Part shown: piece by piece, positions 48,801-59,609 of the stretch
How the letters are laid out: every line of letters starts with the position of its first letter
Position numbering within the stretch: the stretch's first letter is position 1
NCBI RefSeq assembly: GCF_008831285.2
Contig: NC_045143.1
Span: 23,996,302-24,060,301, forward strand
Direction of reading: 5' to 3'
From: Nymphaea colorata
Lineage: Eukaryota > Streptophyta > Magnoliopsida > Nymphaeales > Nymphaeaceae
DNA: 64,000 nt
Notes under the pieces: model-generated
What the model saw: the letters and a program-made list of their open reading frames with translations, nothing else
What the model was told of the DNA's origin: nothing
Database searches by the model: none
Program-made: the position numbers and the translations under genes

Positions 48801-49670
48801 AATTGTGTATAGGTTGAATAATTTTAAATATATTTAAATGGTGTTTTGAGTGTTTTTAGCAGTTTAGATTGTTAGATGTTACATTAATTTGAATTGTCTT
48901 TAACATTCAGCTCATTTCATTAGTTGTTTAGCACAGTTGTTTGTTTTCATTTCTTTCTTCTTATTTTATTTATAGTTAGACATATTTAATTTTGGGTTTC
49001 AATTGATTAGATTTGACACATTTTAGATTTCTAGGAAGCCACTGTAGTAGGTTGCATATTTTATGTTCACACAAGAAAAAAAGAAATCAAAAGTAAGAAC
49101 ATAGATGCACTAGTCTAGACTTGGATTAGCAGCTATAATTGAGTCTTAGAAGACTTTTTGGCACATAGATACTAAAATTAGCTGACATTTTATATTAGCA
49201 ACCAGTTAACTCACACACACACAAGCACAAGCACATTACATAGTGCTTTGTTGTTATATAGGGGCAATATTTTTTAGTTGTCATTTTGTTTTGTAACAAA
49301 TTCTACAATTGAATACACTTTTATGCATCTCAGAGTCTGCTTGAGAGGAAGGTGGAATGATAACAAAGAGATTGAATGTTGCACAAATTGAATATTGAAG
49401 CAACCCATTGAACACTAAAGAGCTCAAGAGTCTTCGAAGGGCTACCACATTTTGAATTAAAACTTTTTACTTCTTTTGTTTGTTTTTATAACGGATAAAC
49501 ACTTTTGCATAAGTTTAAGAGTCCATGCAGCACTTACTATTGAACTTTCGTAAAACTCTATTTTTTAGCAATAAAAGTATTTCTTTAAGTATGATAACTC
49601 TTGTTTTATCTTGGTTTCAGTTGAATTGGATTTGTTTTGTATTGAGTATATGCAATGACATTCAAGCAGT
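45845..49670. other. 3.8 kb AT-rich, T-biased gene-free region
   Basis: No open frame of note, no RNA gene. The plus strand is strongly T-rich (long TTAGTTTAGATT-type text), resembling intron or retrotransposon leader sequence. The first 300 bp contain repeated GGAAT/ATTCC words of the kind seen in MITE ends, but no clean inverted repeat. Confidence 0.4.
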
Positions 49671-49679
49671 TGTCCTCCG

Positions 49680-51630
49680 AAGTTAAAACAAATATTCAAC
49701 TAAGATTAGTTAGATCTAATAGAAAACCCAAACTCATATACACTAATAAGTTTAACTTTGATAATGAAACCTATTTCTACCTTGCTAATCAAAGCAGCAA
49801 CACATCGTAAAGCCCTAACTAAACCTAAGAACAAATATAATTAAGTCATAGGAAAGCCCCTAAATGAGATCTCACAAATTGAATATTGAATGCATTTTAG
49901 ATCTCAGCCATACACCTAACCACAACTAGGAATAAGATCTAAGGCTAATTTGATTGCCCATATTAGGAAAAACAATCGTGCAAACAATCAACTATTTCAA
50001 ACAAGAAAGCAAACACAAGCAGAACTAGGGATAACAACGAGTCGGATTCGGATCGAAAATATCCTTAATCATATCCACCTTTTCAAATATTCATATATTC
50101 GGATTCGAATACGAATAAAGAAAAGTTATATCTAAACCCGAATCTGAAATCTGATTTTACAATCTGATTCCGATATGAATATGATTTTTATATTTATATC
50201 TGTGTCCGATTCTGAATTTTTGAACCGTATTTTGCCAAATTTCAAAATGTAATTGCATTAGATACAAGATATTTGTCTAAAAATGAATCTGATCCAAATC
50301 CGTATCTGAATACGATTGGACATTTATTAAATCTGAATCTGATCCGATTTCTTAACCGGATACTTTTTTTTTCAGATCGATTCGGTCAGATATAGTATTC
50401 AAATCGGATATATTGACATCCCTAAGGAGAACCCTAATATGCTAATCACATCTTTTACCTATTCAAGCTCTAGTATCAAATCTTAAAGCCACAACCTAAT
50501 TAACAATTAATTGGCTGATCAGATATGATAATATAATCCAAATGGACATGTAGGTTATGCTTAAACCATGCTGATCTATTCTAGAACCACAAGAAATAAT
50601 GGAAGAAAACAAAGCCAACAAAGAGAAACCCTGATCAAGAAACATGTCTAACACCAACACTAATTCTAAATTTGAATCTTAATCCAATTAAACCCTTACA
50701 CTAATTCAAGAAACCCTGATCAAGAAACATGTCTAACACCAACAATCTAAGATGCTTTAAGCTAGTCTACCTCACAGTGTAAAAAAATCAAAACCTACGC
50801 CATGATCCAATCAAGATTTAATAAAGTTCAAAACCACTAGATTGTTATGCCTAATAATCCTAACAGTTTGAAATAAATAAGAAATGAAAGTACATATGAC
50901 GATTCTCTATCTTTTTTTTATGATTCCAATCCTCATGGGTACCTTGATTAGGTCATCCAAAGTTGAAAAGAGATGATAGAGGAGTTTAAACACAAACTAA
51001 AGATGAGAATGAGGCTTAGTTAGTGTTGAGAGGGAATTAGAAAAGAATGCTGTTGATGTAAGACAAAGAATGGTTTAAATAGAAAAGCCAGTGCCTTATT
51101 GGAGGCGTTTAAGGAGTGCCACTCCTACGAGTGTCTCGGGTTTTCCACTCCAATAGTAGATCTTACTCGGTGGATTGGATTTTGGAGCTCTCTCCCTTTG
51201 TTCAATTGTTGAATTTGGGATCCAAACTTAACTTTGGATGTTCTATTACACCTTGACCCCAAGCCTGCTTTTGATTAAGTTCCATTTTGCCCAGCAACAC
51301 ATGCACAATGAAGTTTGTGAAGAAAATGCATATAAATATATAATTTAAATCATTTTAATATTCTAAGTGCACAAGTGAAATGCTATGCAATGCATACAAT
51401 TCATCTTTAATCAAGAAAGTTACCTAGGCTACATCATATCGAGGAAGTGGTAAGTATGAATCCTCACAAGGTGACATTGATAGATCAATTATGAAAACTA
51501 ATGGATGGTAAGGATTATAGGGCTTGTTCTTGGTAAACAAGGATTATAACCCACCATTTGGAAAAAAGCCCATTGTACATGCTCATGTGGGCCTAATGCA
51601 TGTTAGTTATCACAACAATTTAATACAATT
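49680..51630 (+). repeat. dispersed repeat family, copy 1
   Basis: About 1.95 kb with a nested MITE. It aligns over most of its length with 55590-55770 plus 62165-63245: for example AATCTAAGAT near 50745 and 62325, CCAATCAAGATTT near 50808 and 62388, TCTATTACACCTTG near 51241 and 62854, and GAAGAAAATGCA near 51320 and 62936. Non-coding. Possibly a large LTR or an unclassified retroelement. Confidence 0.7.
50026..50424. mobile_element. 399-bp hAT-type MITE nested in the dispersed repeat
   Basis: Left end TAGGGATAACAACGAG, right end ATATTGACATCCCTA (TAGGGATGTCAATAT reversed). The flanks AGCAGAAC (50018-50025) and AGGAGAAC (50425-50432) match at seven of eight bases. The body is rich in GGATTCGAAT/AATCTGATCC words in both orientations. 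It is the same family as the truncated copy at 6228. Confidence 0.85.
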
Positions 51631-51934
51631 TATGACATAAAATAGAGTGGCCATGGGAATCTTCACATTGCAAATACGTCGCTAACACACCCCATCCCAT
51701 TCGTTATAATCTGAATTTGATTATATGGAATCCCATTAGTCCAATTTGCCAATTTCCAATGGCTAAATTCAACCTTGGTCCGAACCGTGTAAACCATACT
51801 GACTCAACATGGATCCGGGTCATGAATTAGATAATTTTGGCCGAATTGACTGTGAACTGGTCCGAACTCGGGGAGGGTACCTGTACGTAAAATTGATGAA
51901 ACACGCTACCCCTTCCAATAAATATGGGTTGGAA

Positions 51935-51942
51935 TTAGGGTT
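51935..51942 (-). promoter_or_regulatory. telo-box in the RPL41 promoter
   Basis: AACCCTAA on the minus strand, 25 bases before the TATA box. Telo-boxes are typical of plant ribosomal-protein promoters. Site II-like TGGGCC/TGGGCT words lie further upstream at 51567-51572 and 51588-51593. Confidence 0.6.
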
Positions 51943-51959
51943 CTCTCCCTCCGGGTCTC

Positions 51960-51967
51960 TATATATT
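51960..51967 (+). promoter_or_regulatory. RPL41 TATA box
   Basis: TATATATT in CTATATATTAAG, about 30 bases before a pyrimidine-rich likely start (CCCTTCCATC at 51991), like the starts of translation-machinery genes. Confidence 0.65.
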
Positions 51968-52063
51968 AAGGGGCGCTCTGTTCGCTTAAGCCCTTCCATC
52001 GTTTTGGAGGGGAAGTAGCGGAGGCTCAAGGGTCGTCGTGAGGCGAGCAGAGGGGAATAGAAG

Positions 52064-54513
52064 ATGAGAGCGAAGGTCAGTTTCCTATCTCATCTAATTC
52101 GTTCCTGTTTACCGCTCATCACGGTGATTTTAGGTTTCCATTTCCCTTTTTCTTTTCTATCTGTACGAACGGTAGAAATCGTAACTTTGGTGTTTCTCTC
52201 TTGGGGCCATGGAGTTCGGTAGATGGGGTTCATGATTCCTAGGGACTCTGGAGGGATGTATTTATCTTGTGTGTTTTTTAACTGATTTTAGTCGGAGACG
52301 GTGATTTCTAAACCTTGAAGCTTATTCGTGCTACTGATTGCAAGCGAGAAGCTTCTTTATAGGTGACGAAGATCTGTAGGCTGCCGTTCTGTTTGTCTCA
52401 TTTGCTTTTCTAGATCTGATTCTATTATTGATTCTAGGTGGCTCGATTTCCAGTTGTTGCAAGTTACTGTATTACTGGTTTAGAGTTTCCCGAAAGAGTT
52501 TCACTGCAATTGCTTTCTGATACATATTCGGTCTATCCCTTGAATCCGTTTTAAGTTTTCCTTTTCAATGTTTCTTTCTTGGACTTCCCTGAAAATCCCC
52601 AAAAAGGGGTTTCTACGTTCACAAGCGTAATGCGGTTTCACGGCATGCATTTGTTGATTGTCTTCTTTGACCGAATCTTAATGTCGTAGAAGTTTTATGT
52701 CTTTCGACTTTGCTGATAGACATTGCTTTAGCTTGTTCTTTTTCTGGTTGATAAACTAACTCACAATTGTTTTTGTGTTATATTGTGGTTGTATTTTTTT
52801 TTATTCCAGTAACTGGATTAAAGCCCATGTAAGTGGACTAAAAACCATTAATGGCACGGTTTCAATTCTCTCTCTGGCTTCAAATGTTTTATTTAAGCCT
52901 GTAACCTTTTGTTAGTTTATAGTTGTGTATGGTCCAAATTACTGTTTCCAATTTCAAAATAGGAAAGGAAAAGGTGGTTTGAGGTCTGCAATAACGAAGA
53001 TTGTAATGAACATCAACAAATGAAGCCTCTCCTTCTTTAGAATTAGCAATGTTGTTCATCTTGGATGACTCTGATGCTGACCTCTTATGTCCCGTAAAAT
53101 CAAGTTTTTTTTTTGTTTTTTTCCCGTGTGGTTTGTTTAATGTCTTTGTTTTGATTACATAATTTGACTTTATGTTCTTACTCAAAGAAGAACTCGACTG
53201 TCCATTGATGCGGTTCTTAAATTTGTGAAAGAAAGGAACTCATGTTGGCCAATAACTTGCTAAAAGAAAGGAAATTTGTGTTGGCGAATAGATTTCAGCC
53301 CTATTAGATTTTTGCCAGAATTTATGACATTAAATTAATTAGATTTTATTTCCTTGTTAATGTTGCTGTCTCATTATATAAGTCTCACAATATCAATTTC
53401 TTTGATCCTTGAGCTAATGCATTTTTGGTATAAATTCATAAATCAGAATTGACTTGCAATTTTTGGTATAAAGTCAGAAGTCAGAATTGATTTGCAAATG
53501 CCTCTTTTTTCGGCTTCAAGAGAATGGTGCGTCCATTTTTTGCTGGCCTTGTTCTGGAGGCAGATATTAAAACAAGAGAATGGGATTCCTTTTCCAGGGA
53601 GTTTTTTTCTTTTCCTTAGGGTGATTCCATCTCTCAAAAAACTCCTCTCCTATCTTCAGCATTTAAGTGTTTCTTCTCTCAACTTCACCTCATTTGACGG
53701 GAATTTGGTGGACTGGGTATGTAGTCTATATGCTTATTATGGTCATCTGAATTGGACAAACAGGTTCTGTCCACCGTTATGATAATCGTTTTTGAACCTA
53801 AGCAGTGATTCAGCTGAATTGTTTGTGAATCAGCGAAAAACATTAAAAGCCCTTTCAAAAAAAAAAGGAAAAATGTATAACAGGATAATCAACAATGAAA
53901 ATTTAAAATAAATTGGAAAAATGTATAACAGGATAACTAACAATAAAAATTTAAAATATGTTGAAAAGTTCTTAACATGTCAAAACATTTGCACTTGAAA
54001 CCACAGAATCTGTTAGGTAGCTGCATTGGCTTGAATTGGAATATGAAAAAAGATCTGTGGCGGATTAGGGCTGACTCTGATAACAATAGTTGTATCTTTT
54101 ACTTTTGAGTTTTCATTTCTAATATTTTTGAGGGTTATGTTGATCTACATAATAAGACTAGTTGTATCTTTTACCTTTTTGAGTTTTCATTTCTAAAATT
54201 TTTGAAGGTTATGTTGATCTACATACAACTAGTTTTCTCTCGCACATCACATCTGACGTAACCCAATTATCTCATCTCCCCTGGATAATCTGAATTGTTT
54301 CTAGCCATATTCCACATTTTGATGCCTCGTTTTTTTAGGTGTCACTGCATTTTGAAGTTGAAACTTGTAGAATGCATTTTTTGTCCTTGTCTGAATTTGG
54401 CAAATAAGGTCGTTGAACATGTTCTTTTGTTCCTTTTGTTGGTGCAGTGGAAGAAAAAGCGAATGAGGCGCCTCAAGCGCAAGCGCCGAAAGATGAGACA
54501 GAGATCAAAGTAA
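52064..54513 (+). CDS. RPL41: ribosomal protein eL41 (RPL41), two exons, 25 residues
   Basis: eL41 is the smallest ribosomal protein, a single basic helix at the interface of the 60S and 40S subunits in cytosolic ribosomes. Exon 1 is 52064-52075 (ATG AGA GCG AAG, M-R-A-K) followed by a GT donor (AAG|GTCAG). Exon 2 is 54448-54513 after a GTGCAG acceptor and encodes WKKKRMRRLKRK, RRKMRQRSK and a TAA stop. Together they give the universal 25-residue eL41 sequence with no changes. The intron (52076-54447) is 2,372 bases, nearly 32 times the coding length. The promoter carries a TATA box and a telo-box, and the leader starts with a pyrimidine tract. This is almost certainly functional. Because of the tiny exons, simple frame searches show only the second exon inside a 72-codon shadow frame. 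Confidence 0.95.
52076..54447 (+). other. RPL41 intron with several local duplications
   Basis: A 2,372-base GT-AG intron, T-rich, with no transposon or clear snoRNA. It contains three neat tandem duplications: 38 bp (53422-53459 and 53460-53497), 48 bp (53867-53914 and 53915-53962) and about 72 bp (54088-54159 and 54160-54231). Confidence 0.85.
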
Positions 54514-55589
54514 GCGTGGTGGCTGTCTCACTAGACTCCATCGCTTGTTGCGTCTTAGGGTGTGGATGGAGGAAGGATTTTGATTTCCATTCCTGTGTCA
54601 CCTTTCACCCTGGGGAATTAGGCTTTGGAGGGACGAATTAGAAACACTCTTGCTTTGTTCTTTTTTGTTTTCCTTTCAGTTGATAGTCTTTTTACCTGAC
54701 TTGGTTTGAAACGCGTTTTTCTTTCTCGTTAAAGTTTTGTTTAGCGAACTTTTTCTTAATCTCTATCTCTAATGATATATTCTTGTTTGATGAACTAAAG
54801 TATTACATGTATGGTTGTCTTAACTGCTTTAAGTTCTTTATGAACTACACACTGCTGGATGGTTGAGACTCCCAAGTAACGACAGTGAGACCAATGGACG
54901 AAAGGACATTGAGTGCGAAAAAAGTTACGTGAAGCACATGCTTAAGCTGATGTGTAATTTTAGTAATGTTACCATAATTGATTGTCATTATCGTGAAAGA
55001 ACTATACATTGTCTTGCCTCACATTCCTATTTTTATGTATCAATTAGTTTATTTATTGCTAATTATTTATAGATATGGAAGATGAAAATGGATTAATTCA
55101 CCCGGATTTTGTAACATCTTATTCGCGATATCTCAGCCGGGAAATGCTGTTTGACAATGGATAAAAACGAGACCACGAATCTCGTTAATTACCCACTTTA
55201 TTTACCTGTTAGTTTATATTAATTTTTAATCATTTGTAGATGCACAAGATGACCATCGATGGGATTCACTCAAATTTTTACTAAGCCAAGAGAAACGGTT
55301 TTAAGATTCGAACACAGAATCAAAAACTTCATTAGAAAATGTCAACACCAGCGTTATGATCTTATTACAATAGTTTGAACTAAATAAAAGTTTCATTACA
55401 ATTCTTAATGAAATTAAAATGCAAATAAAGCAAACTAACTGATAGGCATTCGCCTGCTATATGTGGGCTGCCCTCAGACTTCCAACTCCAAAGTGACAAA
55501 TTTTAATTATTTTTGTAAAGTCCTAACTTCTTTTAAATCATGCCGCCGATTTACGAAAATGGTGTTTTCAGTAGTTATAACGACTAACG
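54514..55589 (+). other. RPL41 3' UTR then intergenic sequence
   Basis: The first 250-300 bases after the stop are T-rich and fit a plant 3' UTR. Beyond about 54850 nothing is recognised. Confidence 0.5.
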
Positions 55590-55770
55590 TTGTTCGCTCA
55601 ATCAAAGCAAATATTGACCTGCAAAGCAGTTAGACCTAATAAAAAACCTAAACCGATTTACACTTCCAAGTTTCACTTTGTTAATGAAGAACAATTTCTA
55701 CCTTGCTGATTAGAACCGTACTGCAAAGCCCTAAGTGTACCTAAGCACAAACATAATTAATCTATTAAAT
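55590..55770 (+). repeat. dispersed repeat family, copy 2, left part
   Basis: Aligns with 49679-49850, sharing for example AATTTCTACCTTGCTGAT versus TATTTCTACCTTGCTAAT, then GCAAAGCCCTAAGTGTACC versus GTAAAGCCCTAACTAAACC. Homology breaks off near 55770 and resumes at 62165. Confidence 0.65.
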
Positions 55771-55927
55771 GTTAAATTAATCTATTAGACTCTTCTTAGG
55801 TGGCAAAGAGAGAATGAGGAAATACTAAAATTTTTGTCTTCTCACGATTTCAGCCCGCAATGTCAACAAGGAGATGAAATAATGTGCCCTCTCATTCACA
55901 TGAATAACTTAGCCTCATCATCAGCAA

Positions 55928-56068
55928 AAACTCTAGGAGAGGAAGAACCTCAACTGCGAATGATCCCTTGAGTGAAACTCTAGGAGTGGAAGAACCTCAA
56001 CTGCGAATGATCCCTTGAGTGAAACTCTAGGAGAGGAAGAACCTCAACTGCGAATGATCCCTTGAGTG
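55928..56068. repeat. three tandem copies of a 47-bp unit
   Basis: Units at 55928-55974, 55975-56021 and 56022-56068, beginning AAACTCTAGGAGAGGAAGAA and ending TTGAGTG. By eye only one base differs (GAGAGG/GAGTGG in the middle copy). Near-identity points to recent amplification. Confidence 0.9.
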
Positions 56069-56249
56069 AGGTGGACAAGGAAACGTTCTATAGTGCACAA
56101 CCAGAAAAAGGGGAAATTTCAGCAATATCCTCTATAGAAATAAACCAAGCTTGCAACAGATGACAAGCAAAGAGTGGAAGGAACGCATCTGAATGGGGCA
56201 GTGTTTCAGATGTGACCCAAGGTGACAGTGCGGGCATAGGTGTGAGCCC

Positions 56250-57660
56250 ATCCATCAAATCGATGAGTCAAACGGCTTGGTCCACCCAGGTAGTGAAGGA
56301 ACAACGGCTCAATCCTCTACGTGTGCAGTCCAAACAGACATAGAGGAGGGCAAGGCTGAGGTGATCAGCCAAGAACATGAAACCCAGCTGCCCCAACATA
56401 GCACTGACCAGCCAAGACGAGTGGAAAGTCTGGCTGCATACAACCAAGTCCACCTTGGTTTGGAGTGGCAAGAAACAGCCGGACTTGGAGGGGCGAACGT
56501 AGCTGAAACTGTGATGAGCAAGGGCGGGTCCTATCCTGCCAAACTTACAGAAGATCCCAAAGGCACCTTTTCCCACAAGGGAACAGGGGATGAAGAGGAA
56601 TCGAGAGGTTACCCCCTGCCAGCAGCACAGTAACCTTTCTTATTAGGCGTGAACATTTTGGCATATTGGGAAAGGAACGAACCGGCATGACCCATCCGGC
56701 TAGTGAGAATGCAGCGTCTAGGACCTATACACATCACCACCGGGCCGGGAATATGGGTAGAATAAGAACCCCTTATTAGACTGCATGAGGTGATAAAGGT
56801 CATTTTTCTGCTACAGCCTATTATGATTGGCGAGAGTGGACCGGTTACAAGGGGTAAGGGAACCCTTCCCAAGGGCAGCCACGAAAGGAAGGATTGAATC
56901 GGTTACACCCTCCACAATGCAATGGAGTTCAACCCGATTACACCAAAACCCACAGTCCTAACGGGTACAACCCAAATGATTTGCAGCGTGGTCCCCATTC
57001 TAAAGGGAGCACTTCAATCGCACAAGAGAACCCACAAGAAGATGATGCAAGCAGCTGCTACCCTTGATAAGGCGCTTGGTTCTACCCAAGTGGGAAGGGG
57101 CACTCGGCTGGCTCCCAAGGAGGTGCCCTCCATATCTGTCAGCCAAACAGTTGCAATGGAGGCCGTGGACCACAGGACCCTACTATCTACCAACGAGCAC
57201 ATAGCAGAGATGGGGGCAAGCACTGAAGAGATTTCAGCTGCTACCGTTGCTTCCACTAGTACCGCCACTGTCGAAGCCTTAAGAGTGCATGGTTACATTG
57301 GCAACCTGGGTGTAGTACTACTTGTGGATAGTAGGTCTCCCCAAACCTCATAAACCACTAAGTTGTCCGTTGGATTGAGAATGAGATAATGAAATACGAC
57401 TCACCCAATGAGGGAGTTGAGGGTGATGCAAGAGGGCCATATTGCGCAGCATGTAAGGGCGTGGAGATCAAGATACAACACCACCGATTTTGGGCAGACT
57501 TATATGTTTTTGTGGGGCATGGACATAGTACTGGACGTAGTACTCGGCAGCCCGTGGCTTGAATCCCTTGGAGATATTACCCTAATCCCCTCGACATGAC
57601 AATCCGGTTTACTAAAGAAGACAGGGAAGACGTGACCATCTTTGCCTTATGAAGGGCACC
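56250..57660 (+). pseudogene. second gypsy relic: linker and aspartic protease
   Basis: Three open pieces follow each other on the plus strand (56277-56633, 56922-57353, 57408-57599). The second ends with ATVEALRVHGYIGNLGVVLL followed by VDSRSPQTS, where the family has a D-S-G-S active site (here DSRS). The third continues out of frame to WGMDIVLDVVLGSPWLESLG, matching the C-terminal protease block. This is the gag-protease part of a chromovirus-like Ty3-gypsy element. The piece at 56277-56633 is not recognisable by itself. Confidence 0.6.
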
Positions 57661-58560
57661 TCCCTCTTACTTCCGGAGCCCTTTCACATGCAAGGGAGGC
57701 TATACATCTCAGCCAGGTGTAGCAAAGGGCTGTCAGCTGCAGTAGTGTTTCCCCACTCAAGGGAGGCTATTCATGAGGTGTCAAAGTGCCGAAGGTGCGG
57801 GCGGTGCCATAGTGACTTTCGAGAGTGCAAAAATTCGCCAAGGGAGGTTAACTCCCACCCCAGACCGAGGACACCAAGGGTTGCCGAGCCCTTACGCACA
57901 GCCAAAGGGGAGCTCGGCCAGGTTTTCAAAAACATCACAACATTCTTATGCCATGCTGGACACGATGGAGAGGAAGAGACACCTTCAAGGCAGCGCGTGG
58001 AGAGCTGGAAGCAGGGCAAGGAACTGGACATGCTGAGGTGTGACGTGGGACATGCCAGGATGGTTAGGACCCTTGGACAGGACACGTGCGGGACGTGATT
58101 GAGTTCCAAGGCTGGACACATTCAGCAGCGAGGCGGGACATGCCGAGCAGGAGCAGACTCAGCCACGGCGACACGTGGGAGACACAATGGATAATCGAAG
58201 CGGGACACGCAACTCGGTGATGCGGGACACACCGAGCAGTGTCAGATACTGCGAGTCATGGGTTGCCAAACATGGGACCTAGTCTGTATAGGCAGGTTGG
58301 GGCCCGCAAATTTTGTAAACCCGACCTGACGAGTGTTCTTTCAGGTTGGGGAGCTGATTGTTTTGGTGGATTCGGGATGGGACTCAGATCCATTTTGTTT
58401 GAGTCGGCCCTTTGACCTGAGTCTATGTCTGGACCCGAGTGGGTTTTAGTGACCGACCCAGTTCGACAGCTCGACTGGTTGTCGAACTGGGTCGTGCGGG
58501 CAAACAGCTCGTACGTGCGAGGCCGCTCGTGCATGCAAGGCCGCCCAAACAGTTCAGCTT
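57660..58560. other. GC-rich unassigned sequence
   Basis: Open on the plus strand to about 58098 (149 codons from 57649) but without a known domain. From 57985 the words GGGACA(T/C)GCC, GACACGTG and CGAGCAG recur, suggesting decayed short tandem repeats. 58270-58510 has GGGTC/GACCC words in both orientations, like MITE subterminal DNA, without definable ends. Confidence 0.35.
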
Positions 58561-58859
58561 TAACCATGTTAACTAAATGGTCTCACATTATTGGTTAATA
58601 GAGAATCCAATTTACCAATGAGTCACGAAATGCTATGGTTCTTACATAGGACTTATTGATTTATTCAGAAGTAATTCGTTGAGATCGTGCACCTTTCTCT
58701 ATTATTAGATTACAATAGCAAAATATAAAGTGCAGCTGGTTGGTTCCAGCCTATTCTTGAAATACACAACTCGCACACACTCCCTTTCCAAAAAAGATCA
58801 ATACACCAAGCACTACACTTAGATTTATTAGATTTGTTGCTAAAATATCGGTATTAAAC

Positions 58860-59590
58860 CCGAAACTCCCGGCGGATGGCCAGTGCCTTCCTTCTCCTCT
58901 GTTGCTTCAAAAAGAAACAATGTTTGGATTTGCTTTTTGCTTTTGATTCTCCTTATAATACCAGCCTCTGAAGAGATTTCAGTGTGGTTTTCTGGCAACC
59001 AGAACACATGCGAGTTGAATCAAACAACCAACAATGGCTTTCTTCTTTTACCTTTGAAACACTCCCAAATCCAACATTTGAGGAGGAGGATGTGGTTCTT
59101 CCCCTTCCTCATATGACGGTTTACAAATCACTGGCATTGTGGTGCATCTCTGGCTAGCTCGAGCGTCTCCGACCCCTACGACATTAGGTGAGTCACTCTG
59201 TGGTGGTTCTGAGTGATCGTCGATGGTGGATAAACGCAGTCCGACCAACCCAAGCCCCTCAGTCTCTGTCCCACGGCAGAAACATGACACTCCTTCCCCA
59301 TCGAGCAGTGTTCTATTGGTTTTCAGGCAATCTAACGGTGGAGTCCTTTTGTTGTTCATTACATCCCCTCCGCCTGAGTCTCACGGATATCCCCTCACTC
59401 TCCCATAACCACTTCATGCCTTTCCACCCCTCAGCCATCGCTTGGCCATCTCCGTTCCTCTGCACCTGAAGGCAAACCGCTGGCAGAACCCTATTATCCT
59501 GTCCCTCGCACCACTGGCTAAGGGTGATCCTTGGGCAGCGGTGACACCTCGGCAGCCTCTCGACAGGCTTCACTGGACAGGCTGCACCAC
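58860..59590 (+). repeat. presumed LTR ending at a second PBS
   Basis: Sequence directly upstream of an exact PBS at 59592 should be an LTR, and GGCTGCA just before it could be its end. No second copy was found in the window, so the left boundary is a guess. Confidence 0.35.
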
Positions 59591-59591
59591 T

Positions 59592-59603
59592 TGGTATCAG
59601 AGC
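59592..59603 (+). promoter_or_regulatory. primer binding site of a second gypsy-type element
   Basis: TGGTATCAGAGC, exact initiator tRNA-Met type PBS in CACTTGGTATCAGAGCTAC. Confidence 0.7.
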
Positions 59604-59609
59604 TACATT

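Noticed and set aside
53063-53090. C/D-box-like words (TGATG, CTGA) in the RPL41 intron, considered as an intronic snoRNA
   Set aside because: No properly spaced C and D boxes with a terminal stem could be seen.
54295-54513. 72-codon frame ending in the eL41 C-terminus as a gene on its own
   Set aside because: Only the last 21 codons are coding. The rest is intron, and the true start is exon 1 at 52064.
55295-55315. GATTCGAAC word, considered as a tRNA T-arm
   Set aside because: No matching T-stem, anticodon arm or acceptor stem on either strand.
58270-58560. GGGTC/GACCC-rich segment as another hAT MITE
   Set aside because: No definable inverted ends or target duplication.
58883-59116. 77-codon frame with a hydrophobic start resembling a signal peptide
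   Set aside because: Lies in presumed LTR sequence with no homology or gene structure.
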